Program-made: the position numbers and the translations under genes
Part shown: positions 1 to 7,031 of the stretch, one piece after another
Layout: every line of letters starts with the position of its first letter
How positions within the stretch are numbered: position 1 is the stretch's first letter
Source of the DNA: CAJCIY01 sp036379355
GTDB lineage: Bacteria; Actinomycetota; Actinomycetes; Mycobacteriales; CAJCIY01
Direction of reading: 5' to 3'
Length of the DNA: 16,489 bases
NCBI GenBank assembly: GCA_036379355.1
Contig: DASVGV010000002.1
Location: 1-16,489 of the forward strand
The notes under the pieces: model-generated
Seen by the model: the letters and a program-made list of their open reading frames with translations, nothing else
Databases searched by the model: none
Told to the model about the DNA's origin: nothing

Positions 1-1092
1 GCTGACGACGGCGAGGGCGAACACCGCGAGCGACCGCACGGCCAGCAACGGCCACGAGCGCAGGCCCGTGTGCGCGCTGGTGATCAGGGCGAAGGTGGGG
101 AAGTACCACAGGTACATGCCGTAGGAGATCAGCCCGACGAACGCGATCGGGCGCCACCCGAGCCCGCGGGCGAGCAGTCCTTGCGGGACGGCGGTGACCG
201 ACACGAGGACCGCGGCGGTGCACAGCGCGACGCAGAGGAAGCCCCCCTCGTACGCGAACGGGCTGGCGCTGGAGACGTGGGTCCACAGCCAGCACAGGCC
301 GGCGGCACCGGCCCAGCCGGCGGCGCTCAGCAGCCACCGGCGCCGGCGGCCGTGCGCGGTCGGGAACAGGCCCGGGTGGGGGCGTCTCGCCGCGAGCCGC
401 AGGCCCGCGGCGAGGGCCGCGCCGACCAGCAGGCACTGGGCGTGGGTGTCGCTGCCGTAGTAGAGCCGCGACGCGCTGGCGCCCTCGGTGTAGAGGTACG
501 CCATCCAGCCGGCCGACGCCAGCGCGCCCGCGACGGAGACGGCCAGCACGGCGAGCGAGGCGCGATGGGGCCGTCCGCGCAGCAGCCAGACGACGAGCAG
601 GAGCACCAGCGGCCAGACGAGGTAGAACTGCTCCTCGATCGCGAGGCTCCAGGTGTGGGTCAACAGCGACGGATACCCGGTGACGGCGAAGTAGTTCGAG
701 CTGGCGCTGATGAGGTGCCAGTTCGCGACGTAGAACACCGTGCTGCGCGCATCCCCGGTGAACCCGGGATACCGCCCGGGCGGTGCGACGTACGTGACGT
801 AGAGATCGACCGCGACCAGGAGCACCAGCAGGGCGGGCAGCAGCCGGCGGATGCGGCGGCCCCAGAACGCGAGGAGGTCTATGCCGCGGCGCCGGCCCCC
901 CTCCTGGAGCAGCAGTGACGTGATGAGCAGGCCGGACAGCACGAAGAAGGCGTCCTGGCCGTAGAAGCCGCCCGTGGCCAGCCCGGACGTACCCGAGTGG
1001 TAGGCCATGACGACGACGATCGCGACCGCGCGGACCCCGTCGAGCGGCGCGACCCGTCCCGAGGACGTGGAGGGCGCTTCGCCGTGCCGCAC
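1..1092 (-). CDS. Membrane acyltransferase, acyltransferase-3 (OafA/YrhL) family, 3' end outside window
   Basis: This is an integral membrane O-acyltransferase of the family that moves acyl groups, often acetyl, onto cell-surface sugars or lipids. At least 364 codons are present and the C-terminus lies beyond position 1. The N-terminus carries the family hallmark LDGVRAVAIVVVMAYHSG, including the conserved His. GGFYGQDAFFVLSGLLITSL follows, and further in comes HTWSLAIEEQFYLVWPLVLL, the second hallmark. Long hydrophobic stretches run through the rest. I chose the GTG at 1092-1090 because the same frame has the methyltransferase stop at 1117 and no other start before the LDG motif. The start lies 24 bases after that stop, so the two genes are probably co-transcribed. 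The ribosome binding site is weak. The substrate cannot be read from the sequence. Family assignment is firm; the role in envelope decoration is inferred. Confidence 0.9.
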   Translation of the reverse strand, partial: MRHGEAPSTSSGRVAPLDGVRAVAIVVVMAYHSGTSGLATGGFYGQDAFFVLSGLLITSLLLQEGGRRRGIDLLAFWGRRIRRLLPALLVLLVAVDLYVTYVAPPGRYPGFTGDARSTVFYVANWHLISASSNYFAVTGYPSLLTHTWSLAIEEQFYLVWPLVLLLVVWLLRGRPHRASLAVLAVSVAGALASAGWMAYLYTEGASASRLYYGSDTHAQCLLVGAALAAGLRLAARRPHPGLFPTAHGRRRRWLLSAAGWAGAAGLCWLWTHVSSASPFAYEGGFLCVALCTAAVLVSVTAVPQGLLARGLGWRPIAFVGLISYGMYLWYFPTFALITSAHTGLRSWPLLAVRSLAVFALAVVS

Positions 1093-1116
1093 GGCGTGGA
1101 GCCTAGGTGTTCGGCG

Positions 1117-1869
1117 TCACCGCTTGCGCAGAACGAGGACGAGGTTCCAGGTGAGCACCTCGCGTGCCCCCGGCACCCGGACGACGCCGTACGCCCAACG
1201 GGGGTGGTAGCGCGGCAACGCCTCGACCAGTTCCGCCGTTCCGGACCGGACCGTGCGCTCGGCCCAGCGCAGCCCCTCTCGTACCGACACCGCGAACATG
1301 CTCTCGCCGTAGACGTTCTTCGGGGGCTTCCCCTTCGTGCGCTCGTAGCGGGCGCGCGCCCGGTGCCCACCGAGGTAGTGCCACGGCGACGTCTCGTGCC
1401 CGCCGTGCGGCGACAGCCACGTCGTGTACGAGAGAAAAACGATGCCGCCGGCGCGGGTCACGCGCACCATCTCGTCGGCCATCGTCCACGGCTCGGGCAC
1501 GTGCTCGAGCACGTTGGAGGAGAAGCAGACGTCGAGGCTGCCGGTCGCGAACGGCAGCTGCATCCCGCTGCCCTGCACCGTGATCCCGCGCTCGGGGCTG
1601 CGGCCGTGCAGCGCCATCTCGCCCGCGTCGGCGTCCAGCGCGAGGTACGTCGCCCCCGCCCGCCGGAACGCGTCGGCGAAGAAGCCGGGGCCGCCCCCGA
1701 CGTCCAGCAGTACGGCGCCGGCCAGGCGCGCGTACGCGCCGACGTGCGCCGCCGAGTCCTCGGCAACCATCCCGTAGAAGTGGGCGGGATCGGTCTGCTC
1801 GACGCCGAACGCGCGGAACAGTGCCCGGCTGCGCGCGAGGGTCGCCGCGAACGCGCCGGTGGGATACAC
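1117..1869 (-). CDS. Class I SAM-dependent methyltransferase (Rv0224c-like)
   Basis: A 250-residue Rossmann-fold methyltransferase. Motif I, LLDVGGGPGFF, lies at about residues 54-64, the acidic residue after strand 2 in LALDAD at about 79, and SSNVLEHVPEPW at about 117-128. The C-terminal part (GGHETSPWHYLGG, KNVYGESMFAVS, PRYHPRWAYG) matches, as I remember it, the mycobacterial protein Rv0224c. That gene lies close to the membrane acyltransferase Rv0228 and to other envelope genes. The frame is open to an ATG at 1944, but that start would run through the antitoxin start and its palindrome on the other strand. The GTG at 1869 gives a length matching the remembered homologue, so I prefer it, though its ribosome binding site is poor. 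The acyltransferase follows 24 bases downstream. The methyl acceptor is unknown, probably an envelope glycan or lipid (inference). Confidence 0.85.
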   Translation of the reverse strand: MYPTGAFAATLARSRALFRAFGVEQTDPAHFYGMVAEDSAAHVGAYARLAGAVLLDVGGGPGFFADAFRRAGATYLALDADAGEMALHGRSPERGITVQGSGMQLPFATGSLDVCFSSNVLEHVPEPWTMADEMVRVTRAGGIVFLSYTTWLSPHGGHETSPWHYLGGHRARARYERTKGKPPKNVYGESMFAVSVREGLRWAERTVRSGTAELVEALPRYHPRWAYGVVRVPGAREVLTWNLVLVLRKR

Positions 1870-1916
1870 GGTCCCGAACGGTACTGGGCGATCGACGGAG
1901 GGCCGAGATGCTGCGT

Positions 1917-1932
1917 GTGCTAACGTAAGCAC
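1917..1932. promoter_or_regulatory. Palindrome and probable leaderless promoter of the toxin-antitoxin pair
   Basis: The sequence gtgctaacgtaagcac is an imperfect palindrome with perfect 5-base arms (gtgct/agcac) around a central acgt. It ends at the base before the antitoxin ATG (1933). On the plus strand it holds TAACGT (1921-1926), a TANNNT -10 element seven bases before the ATG, the spacing expected for a leaderless mRNA. On the minus strand the same bases give TACGTT, which could serve the methyltransferase. I see no clear -35 box for either direction. An autoregulatory operator for the ribbon-helix-helix antitoxin is inferred from position and symmetry. Confidence 0.5.
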
Positions 1933-2169
1933 ATGCGCGTACACATAGCGCTGGACGAGGAGATGGTCGCCGAACTCGACCGGCGAGCGGGGCCGCGGCA
2001 GCGCAGCGCACTGATCGTCGAGTTCGTCCGCCGGGGTCTGGAGGACGAGCGCCGCTGGGACGACGTGGTGTCCGCTCTGGGATCACTCCCCGACGCCGGT
2101 CATGCCTGGGACAAGGATCCGGCCGCCTGGGTGCGCCAGCAGCGCGGCGACCGTCGCCGCACGGGCTGA
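1933..2169 (+). CDS. vapB: VapB-type antitoxin, ribbon-helix-helix
   Basis: A 78-residue protein beginning with a short strand (MRVHIALDEEMVAELDRRAG) and followed by two helices (about residues 21-40), the layout of the MetJ/Arc ribbon-helix-helix DNA-binding fold. The charged tail with AWDKDPAAWVRQQ is the sort of segment that wraps around the toxin. The ATG lies directly after the palindrome with no ribosome binding site, fitting leaderless translation. The PIN-domain toxin begins two bases after its stop. In known VapBC systems the antitoxin dimer, alone or with toxin, represses its own promoter; here that is inferred. Assignment rests on the small size, the fold pattern and the toxin next door. 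Confidence 0.8.
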   Translation: MRVHIALDEEMVAELDRRAGPRQRSALIVEFVRRGLEDERRWDDVVSALGSLPDAGHAWDKDPAAWVRQQRGDRRRTG

Positions 2170-2171
2170 AC

Positions 2172-2564
2172 GTGGCACGGATTCTGCTTGACTCCACGGT
2201 CCTGATCGACGCGCTACGGGGCCGGCCGGCAGCCGAGCGCCTGCTCGGCCTGCGGCGCCAGGGGGACGAGCCGTGGGTCTGTGCGATCAGCGTCGAAGAG
2301 GTCTGGCGTGGATCGCTGCTTGGGGAGGAGGCTGCCGTCAGCCGGCTCTTTCGCGGCTTGCGCTGTGCGCCACTGGATGTCGCCGCCGGGAGACAGGCTG
2401 GGACGTGGCGCCGCGAACTCGCCCGGACGGGAGTCACGGTGCATCAGGCGGACTGCCTCATCGCCGCGTCCGCACTCGGCGTGCATGCCCGGCTCGCCAC
2501 CGGGAACCCCGCCGACTTTCCGATGACTGAGGTCGAGGTCGAGCACTGGCCGGTCGGACGCTGA
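2172..2564 (+). CDS. vapC: VapC-type PIN-domain ribonuclease toxin
   Basis: A 130-residue PIN-domain protein. The acidic metal-binding residues sit where the family has them: Asp7 in ILLDSTVLID, Glu42 in ISVEEVWRG, Asp94 in HQADCLIAASA and Asp115 in LATGNPADF. The last motif is close to the usual LATRNxxDF but has Gly before Asn. VapC toxins cut tRNA or rRNA and are held inactive by the partner antitoxin; the target here cannot be told. The GTG start lies two bases after the antitoxin stop, so the pair is translationally linked. All acidic residues are present, so the toxin looks intact. Confidence 0.85.
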   Translation: MARILLDSTVLIDALRGRPAAERLLGLRRQGDEPWVCAISVEEVWRGSLLGEEAAVSRLFRGLRCAPLDVAAGRQAGTWRRELARTGVTVHQADCLIAASALGVHARLATGNPADFPMTEVEVEHWPVGR

Positions 2565-2573
2565 CCGGGGCCT

Positions 2574-2597
2574 GCCCTCCGCCTACGCAGTGAGGGC
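2574..2597. terminator. Possible weak hairpin between convergent genes
   Basis: The arms gccctc (2574-2579) and gagggc (2592-2597) can pair around a 12-base loop. The element lies between the vapC stop and the 3' end of the convergent DUF6295 gene and overlaps the latter's last codons. There is no T-tract on either side and the loop is long. It is only a candidate for a shared transcription end. Confidence 0.2.
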
Positions 2598-2849
2598 GGC
2601 TGGGGCGGCGGCGAGGGCGTCGTTGATCGCGTCGACCAGCTGGCGGGCCGAGGCTGCGGTGAGCTCGACCGCGACCCGTGCGCTCGGTCCGTTCGCCGGG
2701 TCGGCGAAGTCGATGTTGAGGGTGTGCTCGGCCATCGCGTGCACCGGGTGGTCGAAGTAGACCGTGGCGTCGGTGACGTGGAACCACTTGCCGTTCGGGC
2801 CTTTCGCGCTGCCGTCCAGGTCCGCGGTCATGGTCGCGTACGTGCACAT
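2583..2849 (-). CDS. DUF6295-type small protein, function unknown
   Basis: An 88-residue protein that I recognise as the DUF6295 type from MCTYATMTADLDGSAKG, then WFHVTDATVYFDHPVHA, EHTLNIDFAD and PSARVAVELTAASARQLVDAI. There is no signal peptide or membrane segment. The conserved N-terminal Cys, the several His residues and the Asp-His pair in YFDHP could suggest metal or small-molecule binding, but that is only a guess. The ATG lies three bases after the stop of the dienelactone-hydrolase-like gene, so the two are almost certainly one transcript and may act together. No function is established to my knowledge. Confidence 0.8.
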   Translation of the reverse strand: MCTYATMTADLDGSAKGPNGKWFHVTDATVYFDHPVHAMAEHTLNIDFADPANGPSARVAVELTAASARQLVDAINDALAAAPAALTA

Positions 2850-2852
2850 GGG

Positions 2853-3596
2853 TCAGCCCTTCAGGTGGGTCGCGTAGAACGCCTCGATCCGCTCCCAGCC
2901 GTCGTTCGCGGCGGCGACGCGGTACGACGGCCGGTCGACGGAGAAGAACGCGTGACCCGCGTCGTCGTAGCGATGGAACTCGTGAGGCTTGCCGTGCTCG
3001 GTGAGGATCGTGTCGAGCTCGTCGACCTGCTCGGGTGACGGGTACTTGTCCTCGTTGCCGAACAGGCCGAGGAGCGGGCAGCGCAGGTCCGGCAGCCGGT
3101 CGACGAGGTTCGTGACCTGGAGCGGGAAGCCCTCGGGCGGCGTGCCGGTGACGAAGGCGCCGTAGCAGTCGACCGCGGCGTCGACGTCGAGGGCGCAGCC
3201 GGCCAGGACCGACTGCCGGCCGCCGGAGCAGTAGCCGATGACGCCGACCTTCCCGTTCGAGGTCGGCAGCCCGCGCAGGTACGCGATCGCCGCGGCCGCG
3301 TCACCGAGGAACCGCTCGTCGGGGACGCCGCCCGCCGCACGTGCGGCCGCGGCCGCGTCGTCGGGGCTCGCGCCGGGTGCCTCGCGGACGTACAGGTTCG
3401 GGCAGATGGCGTCGTACCCGAGCTCGGCGAACCGGCGGACGATCTCCTTGGTGGCCCGGTCGTACCCGGGCATGTGATGGATGACCAGGACGCCGCCGCG
3501 CTTGTGGTCGCCGGCCGGTCTCGCGAGGTACGCCTCGATCTCGTCGCCGCCGTGCCCGGCGGTCCGTACGGTCTCGGCCGAAAGCGTGTCGCTCAT
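2853..3596 (-). CDS. Dienelactone hydrolase family protein
   Basis: A 247-residue cytoplasmic alpha/beta hydrolase. The triad of the dienelactone hydrolase family is visible: Cys123 in GYCSGG, Asp183 in FGNEDKYPS and His215 in DDAGHAFF. The cysteine nucleophile, in place of Ser, marks this family. VLVIHHMPGYD near residue 40 is the oxyanion/substrate segment, and length is normal. Family members open dienelactones in catechol breakdown or act on other esters; there is no catechol pathway nearby, so the substrate is unknown. The gene is followed at three bases by the DUF6295 gene. It is divergent from kynA across an 83-base gap, and its ribosome binding site is weak. Confidence 0.88.
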   Translation of the reverse strand: MSDTLSAETVRTAGHGGDEIEAYLARPAGDHKRGGVLVIHHMPGYDRATKEIVRRFAELGYDAICPNLYVREAPGASPDDAAAAARAAGGVPDERFLGDAAAAIAYLRGLPTSNGKVGVIGYCSGGRQSVLAGCALDVDAAVDCYGAFVTGTPPEGFPLQVTNLVDRLPDLRCPLLGLFGNEDKYPSPEQVDELDTILTEHGKPHEFHRYDDAGHAFFSVDRPSYRVAAANDGWERIEAFYATHLKG

Positions 3597-3679
3597 GCCG
3601 TCGATCGAACCACCACCCGCCGGGGGCCGGAGCGCGGGCCGCTACGGTCCGGGGAGCCGGGACCGGAAGGAGGCGAGAG
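3597..3679. promoter_or_regulatory. Divergent intergenic region between hydrolase and kynA
   Basis: This 83-base gap must carry start signals for both genes. On the plus strand tacggt (3643-3648) could be a -10 element, with no convincing -35. A strong Shine-Dalgarno sequence, aaggagg (3667-3673), lies six bases before the kynA ATG. No clear operator symmetry is seen. Confidence 0.4.
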
Positions 3680-4468
3680 ATGGACGAGCCGAACGAGCTG
3701 ACGTACGGCCGCTATCTGCGCCTGGACGACCTGCTGGCCGCGCAGTCGCCGCTGACCGACGAGCACGACGAGCTGCTGTTCATCGTCATCCACCAGGTCT
3801 ACGAGCTGTGGTTCAAGGAGCTGCTGCACGAGCTGGCCATGCTCCAGCGCCGGCTGGAGGCGGGCAGCACCGCCGGGGCCCTGCACACGGCGCGAAGGAT
3901 CGCCACGATCCTCAAGACGATCGTCGGCCAGCTCGACGTGCTGGAGACCATGACCCCCCGGCAGTTCGCGGCCTTTCGTCCGGAGCTCGGCACGTCGAGC
4001 GGCTTCCAGTCCGCCCAGTTCCGCGTGCTGGAGGCGGTGCTCGGCCGCCGCGACCTCACCGTCGCCCCCGGTGACGGCGCGCTCGAGGATGCCGTCGGCC
4101 GTCCGGCGGTGTTCGCGTCCTTGCTGTCTTATCTGGCCGGCGCGGGCTTCCCGGTGCCCGCAGACGCCCTCGCCCACGACCCAGCGGTCCGTTGGTCCGG
4201 GGACGAGGCGGTGACCGCGCTGCTGGCCGAGGTCTATCTCGACGACGCATCGCCCGCCGCCGAGGTGTGTGAGGCCCTCGTCGACATCGACGAGGGCGTG
4301 CAGGAGTGGCGCTACCGCCACGTGCAGATGGTCGAGCGGATCATCGGTGCCCGACTCGGAACCGGGGGGTCGACCGGAGTGGACTACCTGCGCTCCACCT
4401 GCTTCCGCCCGGCTTTCCCAGACTTGTGGGCGGTCCGCTCCCGTCCCGAGATCGGACCCTCCCGATGA
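3680..4468 (+). CDS. kynA: Tryptophan 2,3-dioxygenase
   Basis: A haem enzyme that opens the indole ring of L-tryptophan with O2 to give N-formylkynurenine, the first step of the kynurenine route. The 262-residue length fits bacterial members. Family motifs run in order: LTYGRYLRLDDLL (8-19), FIVIHQVYELWFKELLHEL (34-52), ETMTPRQFAAFR (89-100), SSGFQSAQFR (106-115), EWRYRHVQMVERIIG (209-223) and GTGGSTGVDYLR (227-238). By comparison with the Xanthomonas enzyme, His38 is the active-site base position, Arg100 binds the substrate carboxylate and His214 is the proximal haem ligand. The start is fixed by a near-perfect ribosome binding site. The next pathway genes (formamidase, kynureninase) are not here; instead an alpha-L-fucosidase overlaps the stop by ATGA. 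Confidence 0.95.
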   Translation: MDEPNELTYGRYLRLDDLLAAQSPLTDEHDELLFIVIHQVYELWFKELLHELAMLQRRLEAGSTAGALHTARRIATILKTIVGQLDVLETMTPRQFAAFRPELGTSSGFQSAQFRVLEAVLGRRDLTVAPGDGALEDAVGRPAVFASLLSYLAGAGFPVPADALAHDPAVRWSGDEAVTALLAEVYLDDASPAAEVCEALVDIDEGVQEWRYRHVQMVERIIGARLGTGGSTGVDYLRSTCFRPAFPDLWAVRSRPEIGPSR

Positions 4469-5943
4469 GCTCGCGTAGCGCAGTAGCGGCGATCAGGCGG
4501 CACCGGGTGCCGGCGTGGTGGAGCGATGCGAAGCTCGGCATCTTCGTGCACTGGACGCCGGCTTCGGTGCCGGCCTTCGCGCCGGTGGACGCCGAGATCG
4601 GCGAGCTGCTGGCCCGCCGCGACCCGCACGCGCTGGCCTGGTCGCCGTACAGCGAGTGGTACGAGAACTCGATGCGGTTCCCCGACAGCCCGGCCGCCCG
4701 TCATCACCGTGAGGTCTACGGCGACCGTCCGTTCTCGAGCTTCGCCGCCGACTGGGAGGCCGGCCTCGACGGCTGGGACCCGGACGGCTGGGCGGCGAGC
4801 TTCGCCGCCACCGGCGCCCGGTACGTCGTGCTCGTCACCAAGCACATGGACGGCTTCTGCCTCTGGCCCACCGACGTCCCGAACCCGCACCGCCCCGGCT
4901 ACCACTCGTCGCGCGACGTGGTGGGAGAGCTCGCGGATGCGGTCCGTGCGCGGGGTCTGCGTTTCGGCGTGTACTACTCGGGCGGGCTGGACGCGACGTT
5001 CAACGACCATCCCATCGGCGCGTTCAGCGACCTGCTCGCCGCCCAGCCGCGCGGGGACTACGTCGCCTACGCGGAAGCCCACGTCCGCGAGCTCATCGAC
5101 CGCTACCGGCCCAGCGTGCTGTGGAACGACATCTCGTGGCCCGCCCCCGCGCCCCGACTGGCCGGCCTGCTGGCGGAGTACTACGCGGCCGTCCCCGACG
5201 GCGTGATCAACGACCGCTTCATGCCGTGGTCGCTGCTCTGGGAGGCAGCCAAGTCCCGCCCAGCCCGAGCACTGCTCGACCGGGCCTCGAGCCGCGGGGC
5301 GAAGGCGGACAAGGGGATCGTCCCGCCCAAGCCGCCGATGTTCGACGTCCGGACGCCGGAGTACACGGTCTTCGACAGCGTCCAGCCCACGCCGTGGGAG
5401 TGCGTCCGCGGCATGGACCTCAGCTTCGGGCACAACCGGTTGTCCGAAGAGCGCCACTTCCTGACCCGGCGGGACCTGCTGTGGTCGCTCGTCGACATCA
5501 CCGCCACGGGCGGCAACCTGCTGCTGAACGTCGGCCCCCGCGGCGAGGACGCCACGATCCCCGACGCGCAGCTGCGTCGGCTGGGTTGGCTGGGCGAGCT
5601 GACCGAGCCGTGCGGCCCGGCGCTGTTCGCGTCCCGGCCGTGGGTCCATCCGCAGGGGAGGTCGACCTGCGACGGCCGTACCGTCGACGTCCGCTACACC
5701 GCCCGGGACGCGTCGGTCTTCGCGTTCCTGCGGCTCGCCGACGAGACCGGAGCCGAGCCCGGTGACAGGGCCACTGTCGTCCTGGCGCAGGTCGACGCCT
5801 GTGCGTCGACGGCCGTCCGGACGCTGGACGGACGGGTCCTCCGGCACGAGGCGACGGACGCGGGGCTCGCGGTCGCCCTCGACCGACCGCTGTCCGCGGA
5901 AGACCCCCTGGTCGTCGTGCTCGACCACGTCGCGGCACGCTGA
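4465..5943 (+). CDS. Alpha-L-fucosidase, glycoside hydrolase family 29
   Basis: A 492-residue GH29 enzyme that removes alpha-linked L-fucose with retention. The N-terminal half of the barrel shows WWSDAKLGIFVHWTPASVPA (18-37), SEWYENSM (63-70) and RYVVLVTKHMDGFCLWPT (119-136). The nucleophile is Asp222 in PSVLWNDISWP, matching LWNDMGW of the Thermotoga enzyme. Glu299 in RTPEY is the likely acid/base. DLLWSLVDITATGGNLLLNVGPRG (337-360) is the typical late barrel motif, followed by a C-terminal beta domain. The frame opens at 4306, but the ATG at 4465 overlaps the kynA stop by ATGA, and motif I begins soon after, so translation is probably coupled. No signal peptide is present, so it works in the cytoplasm on imported fuco-oligosaccharides. 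No fucose transport or catabolic genes are adjacent. Confidence 0.92.
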   Translation: MSSRSAVAAIRRHRVPAWWSDAKLGIFVHWTPASVPAFAPVDAEIGELLARRDPHALAWSPYSEWYENSMRFPDSPAARHHREVYGDRPFSSFAADWEAGLDGWDPDGWAASFAATGARYVVLVTKHMDGFCLWPTDVPNPHRPGYHSSRDVVGELADAVRARGLRFGVYYSGGLDATFNDHPIGAFSDLLAAQPRGDYVAYAEAHVRELIDRYRPSVLWNDISWPAPAPRLAGLLAEYYAAVPDGVINDRFMPWSLLWEAAKSRPARALLDRASSRGAKADKGIVPPKPPMFDVRTPEYTVFDSVQPTPWECVRGMDLSFGHNRLSEERHFLTRRDLLWSLVDITATGGNLLLNVGPRGEDATIPDAQLRRLGWLGELTEPCGPALFASRPWVHPQGRSTCDGRTVDVRYTARDASVFAFLRLADETGAEPGDRATVVLAQVDACASTAVRTLDGRVLRHEATDAGLAVALDRPLSAEDPLVVVLDHVAAR

Positions 5944-5951
5944 CCCGTAGC

Positions 5952-7031
5952 GTGGCGGCGGTGGTCCGCCTCCCCACGCTCGAGCAGGCGCGCGCGCTGC
6001 TGCGTGCGGAGGCCGCCCGGCCGGCCGGTCGCTGGGCGCGCCGGTGGGCTCGGCGCCTGTGGCACGAGTTCCGGGAGGACCACTGCCAGCAGCTGGCCGC
6101 CGCGATCTCGTACCACGTGTTGTTCTCGATCTTCCCGCTGGCGATCGCCGCGGCCGGGCTGCTCGGCCTGGTGGCACACGGGGCCCAGGACACGGACGCG
6201 ATCGTCGACCACATCACGAGTGTCGTGCCGCTGAGCGGCCAGGGCCGGCAGCAGCTGCACGACCTGCTCGCCTCGCTCCAGGGGCGGGTCGGGGCGCTCG
6301 GTCTGCTGGGCTTCGTCGGCGTGCTCTACTCCGCCAGCGGCGTCATGGCCGCCATCCGGACCGCGGTCAACATCGCGTGGGACACCGGAGAACAGCGGCC
6401 GTTCCTGCGCGGCAAGGCAGTCGACCTGCTGCTCGTCGGGTCCGCCTTCGTCCTCGTCGCCGTTGCGGTCGCCGTCACCGCCGCCACCGACTACGCCCGG
6501 CGCAGCAGCCAGCACCTGCCGCACGCGCTCTCGCTCGTGAGCGGCCCGTTCTGGACCGCCGTATCCGTCGTGGTCGCGCTCGCCCTGCTCACCGGCACCT
6601 TCCTGTTCCTCTACCGGGTCGTCCCGGCCGTCACCCCGCGCATCCGCGACATCTGGCCGGGCGCGGTGTTCGCGGCGCTCGCCTTCGAGGCGCTCCAGTT
6701 CGGGTTCTCGCTCTACCTCGCGCACTTCGCCCACTACAACCGGGTGTACGGGTCGCTCGGCGTCGTGATCGCGTTCCTGGTCTTCGTGTACGTCGTCAGC
6801 ATGGCCTTCCTGCTCGGCGCCGAGATCGCCTCGGAGCGCCCGCGTATGCGCGCCGTCGCCCGGTCCGCCTCAGTGCAGGTGCCCGCCCGCAGCGAGCAGC
6901 ACGACATCGATGCCGACCGCCGCGATCAGGCCGCCGAACGGCAGGCGGCTCCCCGGGCGGCGCAGCCAGGCGGGCACCGTGACGAGGAGAGCCGCGACGG
7001 CGACGGCGAGCCCGGCCCATCGCAGCGCTGA
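5952..7031 (+). CDS. YihY/BrkB family inner-membrane protein
   Basis: A 359-residue polytopic membrane protein of the YihY/virulence factor BrkB family. Family markers are QQLAAAISYHVLFSIFPLAI (47-66), GVLYSASGVMAAIRTAVNIAW (123-143), FLYRVVPAV (219-227) and YNRVYGSLGVVIAFLVFVY (262-280). About six membrane segments are visible. The molecular function of the family is not settled; older work proposed ribonuclease BN or serum resistance, neither generally accepted. The GTG start is eight bases after the fucosidase stop, without a clear ribosome binding site; a second GTG at 5961 is possible. The fold appears to end near residue 300. Residues 307-359 are hydrophilic, rich in Arg, Asp and Gln, and read opposite the end of the ubiA-like gene, so the tail is probably an overrun rather than a domain. 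Confidence 0.88.
   Translation: MAAVVRLPTLEQARALLRAEAARPAGRWARRWARRLWHEFREDHCQQLAAAISYHVLFSIFPLAIAAAGLLGLVAHGAQDTDAIVDHITSVVPLSGQGRQQLHDLLASLQGRVGALGLLGFVGVLYSASGVMAAIRTAVNIAWDTGEQRPFLRGKAVDLLLVGSAFVLVAVAVAVTAATDYARRSSQHLPHALSLVSGPFWTAVSVVVALALLTGTFLFLYRVVPAVTPRIRDIWPGAVFAALAFEALQFGFSLYLAHFAHYNRVYGSLGVVIAFLVFVYVVSMAFLLGAEIASERPRMRAVARSASVQVPARSEQHDIDADRRDQAAERQAAPRAAQPGGHRDEESRDGDGEPGPSQR

Noticed and set aside
70..918. Long open frame on the plus strand over the acyltransferase gene
   Set aside because: It is antisense to clear acyltransferase motifs (SLAIEEQFYLVWP) and its product is an Arg/Gly/Pro/Gln-rich shadow with no family features.
1870..1944. Longer methyltransferase start at the ATG at 1944
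   Set aside because: It would overlap the antitoxin start and palindrome, lacks a ribosome binding site, and the extra residues do not look like the family N-terminus.
4306..4464. Upstream extension of the fucosidase frame
   Set aside because: It overlaps kynA in another frame, encodes no family sequence, and the ATG at 4465 with an ATGA overlap is the better start.
4384..6177. Long minus-strand open frame opposite the fucosidase
   Set aside because: Antisense shadow of a gene with clear GH29 motifs.
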